Origin: Dyadobacter sp. MSC1_007
Lineage (GTDB): Bacteria; Bacteroidota; Bacteroidia; Cytophagales; Spirosomataceae
Assembly: GCF_023667495.1 (NCBI RefSeq)
Contig: NZ_JAMOZL010000004.1
Location: 434,001 to 498,000, forward strand
Reading direction: 5' to 3'
DNA length: 64,000 bases
Each line of letters begins with the position of its first letter. Within the stretch, counting starts at the first letter, position 1. Positions 15,792-24,861 of the stretch are shown here, piece after piece. The notes beneath the pieces are model-generated. The model ran no database searches, had not been told where the DNA came from, and saw nothing but the letters and a program-made list of their open reading frames with translations. A program made the translations under genes and the position numbers.

Positions 15792-17651
15792 ATGAAATTA
15801 TTCTCAAACCTTTTCTCAGACTCCACAGTGTCTGCCTTCGGCTGGACATTGATCCATTCCATCTGGCAAGGAACGCTGCTTATGCTGCTTGCCGTCGCCG
15901 CATTTCATTTGCTTCGTAGACGGTCTGCCAATCTGAAATACCTAACTGGCGTCGGATTCTTGTTTGCTCAAATCCTGGTATCGGCGGGCACTTTCTTTTA
16001 TTATCAATTAAAAACAACAGCTGTCGCTACCTCCGGCAAATACCTCGCCAGTTATGTAGCATTGTCCGGCACCAATAATCTACGCACTGTTACACGCGAT
16101 CTTCCTTTGACATTTAAGGTCCAGATATGGCTCACCACCCATTTGCAGGAGCTGGTGGTTTGCTGGCTCATTGGCTCAGGTATTCTTCTGCTCAGGTTTG
16201 CGGGAGGCTGGATTTTTACAGAAAGACTTCGTTTCAAAGCCAAAATAGTAATGGATAAAGAATGGCGTGCTCGTTTTGGCGTGATTACCGCTAAAATGAA
16301 TATCTCCAAAGCCATCGAATTTCGCGAAACTGCAAAAATTGTGACGCCGATGGTGATTGGTGCGCTCAGCCCGGTCGTGCTGATACCGATTGGCTTATTG
16401 TCTGGCTTCTCGACTGCGCAGGTTGAAGCCATATTAGCCCATGAGCTTGCACACATCCGACGCAACGACTATTTGGTGAATATGCTGCAATCTTTTGTAG
16501 AAGTGATCTTTTTCTTTCATCCTGCCATCTGGTGGTTATCCGATAGGATCCGCGCCGAACGGGAGCATTGCTGCGATGATATTGCTCTGGCGGTTTGTGG
16601 AGATAAAATGTCGCTGGCTCATGCTTTGGTAAAAGTCGCCGAATGGCAGACTTCACCGGGACTGGCGATGGCTTTTGCTTCCAAAAAACCTTTGTTGTTA
16701 CATAGAGTTCAGCGAGTGTTAGGCCTTTCACCAAAGCCTGCCAGGACTTTTTCCAGTCTGCCGATTATCGTTTTTGCATTCGGACTGGCAATCGGAGTTT
16801 CGGCGTATGCAGTAGCGCAAAAGTCGGAAAAGGCGCGCGTGAAAAAGGCCACAAAGCAATTGGTTGAAAAACGGCACCCAAATAAATCCGAAATTCGCAT
16901 TGAAGAAGAAATCAATGAAGTGGCTGAAATTTCACCCATTGAAGAAGTTCAGGCAGAGATAAACGAAGTTGATTTTGACGATGTAGTGGAAATTGACTTT
17001 GGAAACGATTCCATACATGACGCAATTAATCGCAAAATACGAGCCCTTCAGGCGGAAATGGAGCCTTACCATCATCGAATGGAGGAATTGAATCTCGAAA
17101 TCGAAAAGCAACGGTTCGAAGTGGAACGTTTTCACAGAGAAATCGAGAAAATCGAATGGAAAAAGAATCGTGCGGCGGAACTACGCTCGGATCTGATGGA
17201 AAAGCGGTCAGTCCTTTTTGATCACGACGACAAACCCAACCAATCGAAACTAAGTGACAGCGAGCTGGACAAGCAACTGGCAGATTTCGAACAACAGATT
17301 AAAGCCCAGGAACAGATTATCTCAGAACTGAACGGGCAAATCGCTTCCGCACGGAAAGAGGCTTTCAAAGCCGAAGAACCGGTCAGGGCTCGTGAGCGTG
17401 AAATGGAAGAGCTGAATGAGAAAATTGATGAAATCGGTCGCAAAATGGGGCTCGAAACGTTGAGTTACCCGAGATCCGAAGGCCGGAGCGTGGCTCGTGT
17501 CGGCCGTGCCTCCCGCGGGGCCAGGTCCATCCGAAGCGTGCGCACCCCGCCGCTACCACCGCCTGCACCACTAGCCGCTCCTGCGAAGATCCGCAAGCCC
17601 ACCCCGGCTCCTGCTCCACCGAAGCCTCCAAAGGCGCCTAAAAAAGATTAA
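15792..17651 (+). CDS. M56 family (BlaR1-like) sensor metallopeptidase with coiled coil and Pro-rich tail
   Basis: A 619-residue membrane protein. Four hydrophobic segments are visible: about residues 15-40, 50-72, 115-140 and one near 325 (PIIVFAFGLAIGVSAYAVA). The zinc motif HELAH is at residues 217-221 on the segment before IRRNDYLVNML, with EREHCCDDIAL downstream. Instead of a penicillin-binding sensor domain the periplasmic part is a long charged coiled coil (about 370-560) ending in a Pro/Ala/Lys-rich tail (PPLPPPAPLAAPAK region). This architecture points to a signal other than beta-lactams (inference). It is co-transcribed with the BlaI-type repressor and ends at a bidirectional terminator. 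Confidence 0.9.
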   Translation: MKLFSNLFSDSTVSAFGWTLIHSIWQGTLLMLLAVAAFHLLRRRSANLKYLTGVGFLFAQILVSAGTFFYYQLKTTAVATSGKYLASYVALSGTNNLRTVTRDLPLTFKVQIWLTTHLQELVVCWLIGSGILLLRFAGGWIFTERLRFKAKIVMDKEWRARFGVITAKMNISKAIEFRETAKIVTPMVIGALSPVVLIPIGLLSGFSTAQVEAILAHELAHIRRNDYLVNMLQSFVEVIFFFHPAIWWLSDRIRAEREHCCDDIALAVCGDKMSLAHALVKVAEWQTSPGLAMAFASKKPLLLHRVQRVLGLSPKPARTFSSLPIIVFAFGLAIGVSAYAVAQKSEKARVKKATKQLVEKRHPNKSEIRIEEEINEVAEISPIEEVQAEINEVDFDDVVEIDFGNDSIHDAINRKIRALQAEMEPYHHRMEELNLEIEKQRFEVERFHREIEKIEWKKNRAAELRSDLMEKRSVLFDHDDKPNQSKLSDSELDKQLADFEQQIKAQEQIISELNGQIASARKEAFKAEEPVRAREREMEELNEKIDEIGRKMGLETLSYPRSEGRSVARVGRASRGARSIRSVRTPPLPPPAPLAAPAKIRKPTPAPAPPKPPKAPKKD

Positions 17652-17659
17652 GCATAAAA

Positions 17660-17692
17660 GAAAACGGGCTGTGAGATTCACAGCCCGTTTTC
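17660..17692. terminator. Bidirectional terminator between convergent genes
   Basis: A perfect 15-bp stem (GAAAACGGGCTGTGA with its complement) and a 3-base GAT loop lie between the M56 gene and the convergent reductase gene. T-runs flank both orientations, so it can serve both. Confidence 0.88.
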
Positions 17693-17704
17693 CTTTATCC
17701 TCTA

Positions 17705-18781
17705 TTATTCGACCTCGATCACCACATCATCACTCATGGGGTGGGTCACACAGGTTAGTACAAACCCTTCATTTACTTCCGCTTCCGAAAGTGCATCCTC
17801 CTCATCCATATGCACTTTCCCGGACACACACCTGCCCATACAAGCTGTACACATACCCGCCTGACATGAATAAGGCAGATCGATATCCATATTCAATGCC
17901 GCTTCAAGCACTGTTTCGTGCGGCTTCACCGGCAATTTGTATTCGGTACCTTCGTAAAAGAGTGTGATTTCCCTCGTTTTCAAGGCATCATCATCCTCTC
18001 CCTCTTCTTCCAATGTTACCTCGCCCGGTTTGGCCGCGGTAGCCGTCATAAAGCTCTCTTTCCTGATCTTGCTATCAGAAATACCTACAATAGATAGCGC
18101 CCGGTGCGATTCTTCCATCATATCTTCCGGTCCGCACAGGAAATACTCCGCTTCTTTTTTATCAAGCGTCGGAATGTTTTCCAGTATTTTCAAAAGATGG
18201 CTTTTGTTCAATCGACCTGTTTCGCCCCGCCAATCTTCTTCGGGCTGACTTAGGGTGTGGATCACTGTCAAACGGCTGCCGTACTTCATTTGCAGCGCTT
18301 CGAGTTTGTCTTTAAAAATGATTGTGCTTTCCTTACGACTTCCATAAATGAGGAAAACTTCGCTTTCCGGCTCCACCATCAAAATTGATTTCAAAATAGA
18401 AAACAATGGCGTAATCCCGCTTCCTGCGCCGATAAATACCACTTGCCTTGTCTGATCATCGGCTTGTTTTGGGAAGAAATGGCCCATTGGTTCCAGCGTT
18501 TCCAGCACATCTCCTTCTTTAATGCTATCCAAAAGAAGGTTCGACGCATAACCGCCTGGCACACGCTTAACCGTAATCGCCAGCGACACATCGGTATAAG
18601 GTGAGCTGGACATAGAGTAGGAACGCCTGATTTTTTTGTCTTCAAAAGGCAGCAACAACGTCAGGAACTGCCCGGGCCTGTATTGTACTACTTCATTAAT
18701 GGGATGCCAGAAATGTATCGTCGTAGCTTCATCGGTCTCTTTTTCGACTTCCTTGACTTTTAAAAAATAATATTTGCTCAT
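17705..18781 (-). CDS. PaaE-like flavin reductase with C-terminal 2Fe-2S ferredoxin domain
   Basis: A 358-residue electron-transfer protein. An FAD-binding barrel (about residues 1-105; RRSYSMSSSPYTD) is followed by an NAD(P)-binding domain (about 110-235; GAGSGITPLFSILKS, LIYGSR, YFLCGPEDM) and a plant-type ferredoxin domain (about 270-358). The cluster cysteines are in YSCQAGMCTACMGRC plus a distal one in VLTCVTHP. This matches the reductase of phenylacetyl-CoA epoxidase and related multi-component oxygenases. No paaABCD genes are in the window, so it may serve another oxygenase or desaturase. The start is ATG 18781; no obvious promoter was found in the 140-base upstream gap. Confidence 0.9.
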   Translation of the reverse strand: MSKYYFLKVKEVEKETDEATTIHFWHPINEVVQYRPGQFLTLLLPFEDKKIRRSYSMSSSPYTDVSLAITVKRVPGGYASNLLLDSIKEGDVLETLEPMGHFFPKQADDQTRQVVFIGAGSGITPLFSILKSILMVEPESEVFLIYGSRKESTIIFKDKLEALQMKYGSRLTVIHTLSQPEEDWRGETGRLNKSHLLKILENIPTLDKKEAEYFLCGPEDMMEESHRALSIVGISDSKIRKESFMTATAAKPGEVTLEEEGEDDDALKTREITLFYEGTEYKLPVKPHETVLEAALNMDIDLPYSCQAGMCTACMGRCVSGKVHMDEEDALSEAEVNEGFVLTCVTHPMSDDVVIEVE

Positions 18782-18872
18782 CGTTGGCGATCGGCAGTCG
18801 GCTGTCAGCGTCCGGCCTGTTATTTAAGGGATATTGGTGTGCAGGGCATAGTGTTGATCATTTTTACAACAC

Positions 18873-18905
18873 AAAAGCCTCACAGGTAACACCTATGAGG
18901 CTTTT
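18873..18905 (-). terminator. Terminator after the aminotransferase gene
   Basis: A 15-bp stem with one mismatch (AAAAGCCTCA arm against TGAGGCTTTT, extended by AGGT/ACCT) and a 3-base loop starts 17 bases after the aminotransferase stop on the minus strand. Confidence 0.7.
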
Positions 18906-18921
18906 ATGATTTCATTTCGGG

Positions 18922-20151
18922 CTATTTTAAAGTAGCTACCGCGTCTGCAATGCGTTGTACCGCCTCTCGTAGCGACTCATCAGCGGCTGCTGTTGAGATA
19001 CGAATGCATTTAGGCGCTCCAAATCCTGATCCAGCCACAGTCGAAACGTATGATTTGTTCAGTAGCCAGTTCGAAAAGTCGTCGGAGTCTTTGATAACCG
19101 TTTCTCCGTCTGATTTTCCAAAATAGTAGCTTACATCAGGGAATGCATAAAATGCGCCCTGCGGAACATTTACTTTAAATCCTGGAATTTCTTTCAACAA
19201 ACCTACAACCAGGTCACGGCGACGGTGGTAAGCTTTCGCCATTTCGATCGAAGGTTCGGTAGGACCGTTGAACGCTGCTGTTGCCGCTTTTTGAGCGATA
19301 GAGTTGGTTCCCGAAGTTACCTGACCCTGCAATTTTTCAACACCATCCGCGATCCATTTAGCGGCAGCGATGAATCCGATGCGCCAGCCGGTCATAGCAT
19401 AACCTTTTGCTACGCCATTCACTGTAATCACGCGGTCCTTCAATGCCGGAATCGATCCGATGCTGAAATGGCCTTCCTCTGTGAAGTTGATATATTCATA
19501 GATTTCGTCAGCCAGAACATAAACATCTTCATGTTTTTCAAGTACTGCCGCGATCTCTCTCAATTCTTTTTCTGAGTAAACAGCACCAGTCGGGTTGTTT
19601 GGAGAAGCATACATCACGATTTTGGTACGCGGCGTAATCGCTGCTTCGAGCTGTGCTGCCGTTACTTTGAAATCATTTTCAAAAGCTCCATCCACAATCA
19701 CCGATTTTCCTTCGGCAAGCTTCACCATTTCGGAGTAGCTAACCCAGTAAGGGGCAAAAATCACTACTTCGTCACCCGGGTTGATCAAAACCTGGATCAC
19801 GTTAGCCAGTGAATGCTTGGCTCCGGTAGAAACCACGATATTTTCCGGTTTCCAATCTATATTATTGTCGCGCTTCAGTTTGTCAGCAATTGCCTTTCGC
19901 AGATCAGGATAACCTGCTACCGGTGAGTAACCATGAAAGCCGTCATCGATGGCTTTCTTAGCAGCCTCGCAAATGTGTGCGGGCGTCTTGAAGTCCGGCT
20001 CTCCCACGCTCAGACTGATCACTTTATGGCCTTGGGCGGCCAATTCACGGGCCATTTTGGTCATCGCCAGCGTCGAAGATTCTTCGAGGGCGTTGATGCG
20101 GTCGGCCAACAACCGTGGTTCCACCTGGGTTTGCTCTGCTACTGCGGACAT
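18922..20151 (-). CDS. Class I pyridoxal-phosphate aminotransferase (aspartate aminotransferase type)
   Basis: A 409-residue fold-type I aminotransferase starting at ATG 20151 (MSAVAEQTQVEPRLLADRIN); the frame is open to 20199 but that would place the start nearer the promoter and adds an odd hydrophobic lead. Landmarks are SLSVGEPDFKTP, GYSPVAGYPDLRKAIA, the NNPTGAVYS motif, YVLADEIYE and the PLP lysine in VNGVAKGYAMTGWRIGF. The protein interconverts aspartate or a similar amino acid with its 2-oxo acid. Substrate choice (aspartate, prephenate or other) cannot be settled by eye. Confidence 0.93.
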   Translation of the reverse strand: MSAVAEQTQVEPRLLADRINALEESSTLAMTKMARELAAQGHKVISLSVGEPDFKTPAHICEAAKKAIDDGFHGYSPVAGYPDLRKAIADKLKRDNNIDWKPENIVVSTGAKHSLANVIQVLINPGDEVVIFAPYWVSYSEMVKLAEGKSVIVDGAFENDFKVTAAQLEAAITPRTKIVMYASPNNPTGAVYSEKELREIAAVLEKHEDVYVLADEIYEYINFTEEGHFSIGSIPALKDRVITVNGVAKGYAMTGWRIGFIAAAKWIADGVEKLQGQVTSGTNSIAQKAATAAFNGPTEPSIEMAKAYHRRRDLVVGLLKEIPGFKVNVPQGAFYAFPDVSYYFGKSDGETVIKDSDDFSNWLLNKSYVSTVAGSGFGAPKCIRISTAAADESLREAVQRIADAVATLK

Positions 20152-20207
20152 TGCAACAAATAATTTAGTTAAAGAAGGTACTGCTAACTGTATCAACAAA
20201 TTGCCCG

Positions 20208-20215
20208 CAAAGGTA
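20208..20215 (-). promoter_or_regulatory. -7 promoter box of the aminotransferase gene
   Basis: On the minus strand the bases read TACCTTTG, followed by CGGG, a match to TAnnTTTG. It lies 57 bases before the chosen ATG at 20151, which supports that start. The -33 box is unclear. Confidence 0.5.
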
Positions 20216-20333
20216 CGGGTTTTTTAGAAGTTGTATTGTATTATGACAAGAAAGATTTATTGGCAGGCAGTAATTAGCCGTCGGGAAGATTCACCCGATC
20301 GACTGTCGGGCATTAACTATGATATTTGTAGCT

Positions 20334-21860
20334 ATGGACACACCGATCACCATTGACGAAATCATTTTTCTGGCCAATGTGCCCGAAAATCTGCACGCAT
20401 CTTTTCTCCGCGTCGCGAACGGACTGCATGAGCGGGCCAAATATCCTAAGGACAAGGTCTTTCTGATGCTTGCCAAAATGCTGAATGACCCTAAGAAATA
20501 TGCATTTTCAAAAAATAAGGTCACTAACCTTGCCAAAACAGTCTACGACCTTAAAAAGAGTGGTGCCACAATTTCTTTGACTGAGGACGGGAAAGAGCTA
20601 CTCCTCAATGAAGAAACCGCATTGACCCTCGTAGAAAAAGAACCGCAGTCCAAAAACACTTTCAACTTGCGAGAGGAAAAGCTGCATTATGCCATTTTCG
20701 GCAAGGAACATATTGAGGAAGGGGCCTTACTGCAAATGGAAACTGCCGTTAGTTTGCCGGTTTCTGTCGCTGGTGCATTGATGCCAGACGCACATCAGGG
20801 CTACGGCTTGCCTATTGGCGGCGTGCTTGCGACAGAAGCTGATAAAGTGATTCCCTATGCCGTTGGGGTAGACATTGCCTGCCGGATGTGCATGTCGGTT
20901 TTCGATATTTCTCCCGATTATCTCAAACGTGAGCCGCATTTACTGAAAAAGATCCTGACCGAAAACACCAAATTCGGAATGGGCGGAGAAACGTCGCGGA
21001 AATACGACGAAAGTGTCATGGATAAGCCCGAATGGGAAGCAACCAAGTTGATCCGCGGCCTGAAAGACAAGGCTTACCGGCAATTGGGAACGTCCGGGAC
21101 CGGTAACCATTTCGTGGAATGGGGAATTGTAGAAGTATTTGAAAATGATGAATTGCTAAACTTACCCAAAGGCGAATACCTTTCGTTGCTATCGCATTCA
21201 GGATCACGGGGATTCGGTGGCAATGTTGCTAATTATTATTCCAAACTCGCCATGCAGAAAACTGTTCTTCCAAAGCAGGCTGCACACCTTGCGTGGCTCG
21301 ACCTGAACACCGGTGAAGGACAAGAATACTGGATCGGAATGAATCTCGCTGGTGATTATGCTTCGGCCAATCACCACGAAATCCACAATAAAATCGCGCG
21401 GGAGCTACGAGAAAAACCACTCAGGATCATTGAAAACCATCACAACTTCGCCTGGAAAGAAACGCTTGCCGATGGCAGTGAAGCAATCGTCCACCGGAAG
21501 GGTGCTACTCCTGCGGGCGTCGATGAACTGGGCATTATCCCGGGTTCAATGAGTCAGCCGGGCTACGTAATACGGGGAAAAGGGAATGCAGAATCATTAA
21601 GTTCGGCCTCACACGGGGCGGGACGCGTGATGTCCCGAACGAAGGCATTTACAAACACGACACGCAGCCAAATGAACAAAATTTTGCAGGATGCAGGCAT
21701 TCAGCTCATCGGCGGCGACCTTGATGAATCACCAATGGTCTATAAAAACATTGACGACGTGATCGCTGCGCAATCCGAGTTGGTAACAGTACTAGCCAAA
21801 TTTTCGCCTAAGATTGTGAGGATGGCGGATGCGAATAGGAAAGAAGGGAGGGAGGATTGA
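20334..21860 (+). CDS. rtcB: RtcB family RNA ligase
   Basis: A 508-residue RtcB; I use ATG 20334 (MDTPITIDEIIFLANVP), with an alternative in-frame ATG at 20319. RtcB joins 2',3'-cyclic phosphate or 3'-phosphate RNA ends to 5'-hydroxyl ends using GTP and Mn2+. Key motifs are DAHQGYGLPIGGV, the metal-binding Cys in VGVDIACRM, GTGNHFVEWG, HSGSRGFG, ENHHNFAWKE, the RKGATPAG loop and the histidine in SASHGAGRVMSR. An extra N-terminal region of about 110 residues, not part of the usual core, precedes the ligase domain. No archease or RtcA gene is adjacent. Confidence 0.93.
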   Translation: MDTPITIDEIIFLANVPENLHASFLRVANGLHERAKYPKDKVFLMLAKMLNDPKKYAFSKNKVTNLAKTVYDLKKSGATISLTEDGKELLLNEETALTLVEKEPQSKNTFNLREEKLHYAIFGKEHIEEGALLQMETAVSLPVSVAGALMPDAHQGYGLPIGGVLATEADKVIPYAVGVDIACRMCMSVFDISPDYLKREPHLLKKILTENTKFGMGGETSRKYDESVMDKPEWEATKLIRGLKDKAYRQLGTSGTGNHFVEWGIVEVFENDELLNLPKGEYLSLLSHSGSRGFGGNVANYYSKLAMQKTVLPKQAAHLAWLDLNTGEGQEYWIGMNLAGDYASANHHEIHNKIARELREKPLRIIENHHNFAWKETLADGSEAIVHRKGATPAGVDELGIIPGSMSQPGYVIRGKGNAESLSSASHGAGRVMSRTKAFTNTTRSQMNKILQDAGIQLIGGDLDESPMVYKNIDDVIAAQSELVTVLAKFSPKIVRMADANRKEGRED

Positions 21861-21898
21861 AGAAAATAATTCACTATCTTTCTTAAAATGTAATCGGT

Positions 21899-22114
21899 AT
21901 GAATGCGCTGAGACTCATTGAGAAGCCCGAAAATGGCGAATTGAAGATTTCTTTGCCAAAGTCGTTTACAGACGACTTGGTAGAAGTAATCATTCTGCCT
22001 TTAACTCAACACGAAATAAATACAGAAGCCAGATTAAAAATTGCTCAACAATACCTCAAAAGATCAAAACCAACCAATTTTGACTTAGGAGATTTGGACC
22101 CGCATGAGCAATAA
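21899..22114 (+). CDS. Antitoxin-like small protein
   Basis: A 71-residue protein: MNALRLIEKPENGELKISLP, then a strand-rich segment (DDLVEVIILPL) and a helical, charged C-terminus ending DLDPHEQ. It resembles small Bacteroidota antitoxins that precede PIN-domain toxins, but I cannot name a family with certainty. An ATG at 22104 overlaps its stop region, where a toxin would be expected to start, yet that frame ends after 18 codons. It thus looks like an orphan antitoxin whose toxin was lost (inference). Confidence 0.55.
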   Translation: MNALRLIEKPENGELKISLPKSFTDDLVEVIILPLTQHEINTEARLKIAQQYLKRSKPTNFDLGDLDPHEQ

Positions 22115-22160
22115 CTTCGGCACGAGTCGATCAAACTCATTACCTCGATATCAGATTTAG
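22104..22160 (+). pseudogene. Possible remnant of a toxin start
   Basis: An ATG overlapping the antitoxin-like gene by 11 bases opens an 18-codon frame (MSNNFGTSRSNSLPRYQI). Position and opening MSNNF fit the start of a coupled toxin gene, but no toxin domain follows in any frame before the convergent barrel gene. The call rests on gene arrangement alone. Confidence 0.2.
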
Positions 22161-22167
22161 TACATTC

Positions 22168-23418
22168 CTAAAACACCTCACCCAAATTAACAAACAGCCC
22201 GCGCGACCCATCCATGCCGAAGCCGTAATCGATACCGATGTTGGCGCCGGAGGTTTTGTTGACCTTGATGCGGATACCTAAGCCGCCTGCGGGCGCTACT
22301 TTTCGGAAGCTTTTGGAAGGCCAGTCTGAAACGCTTTGTGCGTTTGCAAAGAGTACGCCTCCGAAAAGACCGTTTTTAGTCAAGGCAAACCGGTATTCGG
22401 ATTCAAAATATAGGAGGTTGGTGCTTCTGAAACGGCCCTGAATGTAGCCGCGACCAGTATTGTTAGTTGGGTCCCAGCCGGTGGCGGGGAGATCGAGATA
22501 AGGCGGCTTGCCAATCGTCAGCCAATTGTAATTCCAGAATGCCAATGTATTCTGGCTGCCTCTTGGCAAATTAAAATACCTCCGCACATCAATCACCAGC
22601 GATTGCCAGCTATTAGTGCTGCCCAGTGACTTCATATTCGGCCTGAACTGCATATTGGTATAAAAACCCTTCAATGGGTTGATCGAATTAGTCCTGCTAT
22701 CGTAAGAAACCGTCGCGACTGGACCGGTTGACGATGATTTAGTACCCAGCCCATATTCCTCCACGTCCTTATTCAGATTGTCCTGACCATCTACTTTTTT
22801 AATGCGCCATCGCTTGTCATACGCAAAGCCCAATCCTACAAAAAACGACTTTCCAATCCGTTTCAATGCAAATTGATGCAGTCGTATGTGCCTGTATTCC
22901 AATGGCGTGGCATCCGACAGTTTAGAGTCTGATCCAAGACCGTAAGTATCTTGAGGATATTTAAAGAACCGCCAGTCCACAAGGAAGTTGTAGTTATTAT
23001 CCCTCGTCCAAATGTTGGCCTGGACTGGAATTGTCATCTGTTTATATTCCGAATAAATGAAATTGGTGGTGATACTCGAAATATTAGTGGTCTTAGGATT
23101 GCTGGTATAAAACGCGGTATTGACATTGATAGAGCCCGTTAAACCAGAAGAAAGCGTGTAGCCGCCGGCAGGCACCACCGAAAATATCGGCTTGCCCGAT
23201 CTTATTTTAGAGACCCGTACAGAAGAGTCCGACTTGTCCTTATTTTTCCATTGTCTGAATATGTCAATGATGTCTTTCTGCATCACCTTCCGGGCTGTGT
23301 CCGCCCCCGACAGGGTGTCCAAACAGGACTCTGCTATTCTTGATCCGCTCGCCAATGCACTTAAACCACTCAGGGACAGCCAGATCACAAGGGATATTAT
23401 GTATGTTGCCTTTATCAA
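22168..23418 (-). CDS. Omp85/BamA-type outer-membrane barrel protein
   Basis: A 416-residue exported protein. The only plausible start is TTG at 23418, directly after an in-frame stop, and gives a signal peptide (MIKATYIISLVIWLSLSGLSALA). The body is a chain of amphipathic strands typical of the D15/surface-antigen barrel: SVVPAGGYTLSSGLTGSIN, FVGLGFAYDKRW, DSRTNSINPLKGFYTNMQF and the C-terminal GGLGIRIKVNKTSGANIGID segment, ending in an aromatic (VF). No POTRA repeats fit in the short N-terminal part. Such barrels are autotransporter-like translocators or lipase-associated barrels (PNPLA type); the cargo is unknown. Confidence 0.8.
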   Translation of the reverse strand: MIKATYIISLVIWLSLSGLSALASGSRIAESCLDTLSGADTARKVMQKDIIDIFRQWKNKDKSDSSVRVSKIRSGKPIFSVVPAGGYTLSSGLTGSINVNTAFYTSNPKTTNISSITTNFIYSEYKQMTIPVQANIWTRDNNYNFLVDWRFFKYPQDTYGLGSDSKLSDATPLEYRHIRLHQFALKRIGKSFFVGLGFAYDKRWRIKKVDGQDNLNKDVEEYGLGTKSSSTGPVATVSYDSRTNSINPLKGFYTNMQFRPNMKSLGSTNSWQSLVIDVRRYFNLPRGSQNTLAFWNYNWLTIGKPPYLDLPATGWDPTNNTGRGYIQGRFRSTNLLYFESEYRFALTKNGLFGGVLFANAQSVSDWPSKSFRKVAPAGGLGIRIKVNKTSGANIGIDYGFGMDGSRGLFVNLGEVF

Positions 23419-23480
23419 GAGTCAGGTTCATTTTTTCAGTTCTAAGTAATATATAATAAAATAATACCTGCCACAAAAAA

Positions 23481-23510
23481 AGTCACCGGCTTCTGACAAA
23501 ACCGGTGACT
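23481..23510 (-). terminator. Terminator after icd
   Basis: A 9-bp perfect stem (AGTCACCGG/CCGGTGACT) with a 12-base interior is followed on the minus strand by a run of seven T. It starts 24 bases after the icd stop. Confidence 0.82.
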
Positions 23511-23533
23511 GAATACCAACAAATTTGGATTTT

Positions 23534-24745
23534 TTATGCTAGCGCAGCCTTCAGATTGGTGTCGATAGCTTCCAGGAACTCTTCCGTGTACAGGTAATGC
23601 TCACCATGTTTCACATCGTTTCCATAGATACCAACCGCCAAATCTTTGGTCATTTGTCCGTTTTCCACAGTTTCGATACACACTTTTTCAAGCGCATTAG
23701 CGAAATCGATCAATGGTTGGTTGCCGTCCAACTTGCCTCGGAATGCCAGACCGCGTGTCCATGCGAAGATGGAAGCGATTGGGTTGGTCGAAGTTGGCTT
23801 GCCTTTCTGGTGCTCGCGGTAGTGACGTGTCACTGTTCCGTGTGCTGCTTCTGCCTCCATGGTTTTGCCATCCGGCGTTACCAGTACGGAAGTCATCAGA
23901 CCCAGTGAACCAAAGCCCTGTGCTACGGTATCAGACTGAACGTCACCATCGTAGTTTTTACAAGCCCACACAAAGTTACCTTCCCATTTCAATGCGGAGG
24001 CAACCATGTCGTCGATCAGACGGTGCTCATAATGTACTTTTCCTTTGTATTCCTGCTCGTAAACTTCCTGGAAAATATCCTTGAAGCGTCCGTCGTATTT
24101 TTTAAGAATTGTGTTTTTAGTAGAAAGGTACAAAGGCCATCCTTTGTCCAATGCCACGTTGAAGCATGATTTCGCGAAACCACGGATCGACTCGTCGATA
24201 TTGTACATCGCCATTGCTACACCTGCACCTTTGAACTGGTACACTTCGTGCTCGATCACCTGTCCGTCTTCACCTTCAAATTTGACAGTCAGCTTACCTT
24301 TTCCGGGAACAACGAAATCCGTTGCGCGGTATTGATCTCCAAATGCGTGACGTCCTACGATGATCGGCGCAGTCCAGTTGGTTACCAGACGTGGCACGTT
24401 TTGCATAACGATCGGCTCACGGAACACAGTACCATCCAGGATGTTACGGATGGTTCCGTTTGGCGATTTCCACATTTGTTTCAGGTTGAATTCTTTTACG
24501 CGGTCTTCATCAGGAGTGATTGTTGCGCATTTGATACCCACGCCGTATTCTTTGATTGCATTAGCGGCATCGATAGTAACCTGGTCATTGGTTTCGTCAC
24601 GGTACTCAACACCCAAATCGTAGTATTTAATATCTACGTCCAGGTACGGTAAAATGAGTTTTTCTTTGATAAACTTCCAAATGATCCTGGTCATTTCATC
24701 GCCATCCAGCTCTACGACGGGATTGTCAACTTTAATTTTGCTCAT
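23534..24745 (-). CDS. icd: NADP-dependent isocitrate dehydrogenase, eukaryote-like type
   Basis: A 403-residue dimeric-type NADP isocitrate dehydrogenase. It decarboxylates isocitrate to 2-oxoglutarate in the TCA cycle and supplies NADPH. The start, [20 protein letters not shown], and the segments [43 protein letters not shown] and [12 protein letters not shown] match the subfamily shared with mitochondrial enzymes; the last holds NADP-binding residues. Length is normal. It is a single-gene transcript with its own terminator. Confidence 0.96.
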   Translation of the reverse strand: MSKIKVDNPVVELDGDEMTRIIWKFIKEKLILPYLDVDIKYYDLGVEYRDETNDQVTIDAANAIKEYGVGIKCATITPDEDRVKEFNLKQMWKSPNGTIRNILDGTVFREPIVMQNVPRLVTNWTAPIIVGRHAFGDQYRATDFVVPGKGKLTVKFEGEDGQVIEHEVYQFKGAGVAMAMYNIDESIRGFAKSCFNVALDKGWPLYLSTKNTILKKYDGRFKDIFQEVYEQEYKGKVHYEHRLIDDMVASALKWEGNFVWACKNYDGDVQSDTVAQGFGSLGLMTSVLVTPDGKTMEAEAAHGTVTRHYREHQKGKPTSTNPIASIFAWTRGLAFRGKLDGNQPLIDFANALEKVCIETVENGQMTKDLAVGIYGNDVKHGEHYLYTEEFLEAIDTNLKAALA

Positions 24746-24861
24746 GTCTTAAATTCTATACAATAGTTAAAGATTTTGAAATCAGATCGTGAAAGTACGA
24801 ACAATAGAATAAAAAGGCGAAATTTCCTGAACTTGCGATCCAAAAAAGACCATTATACCTG

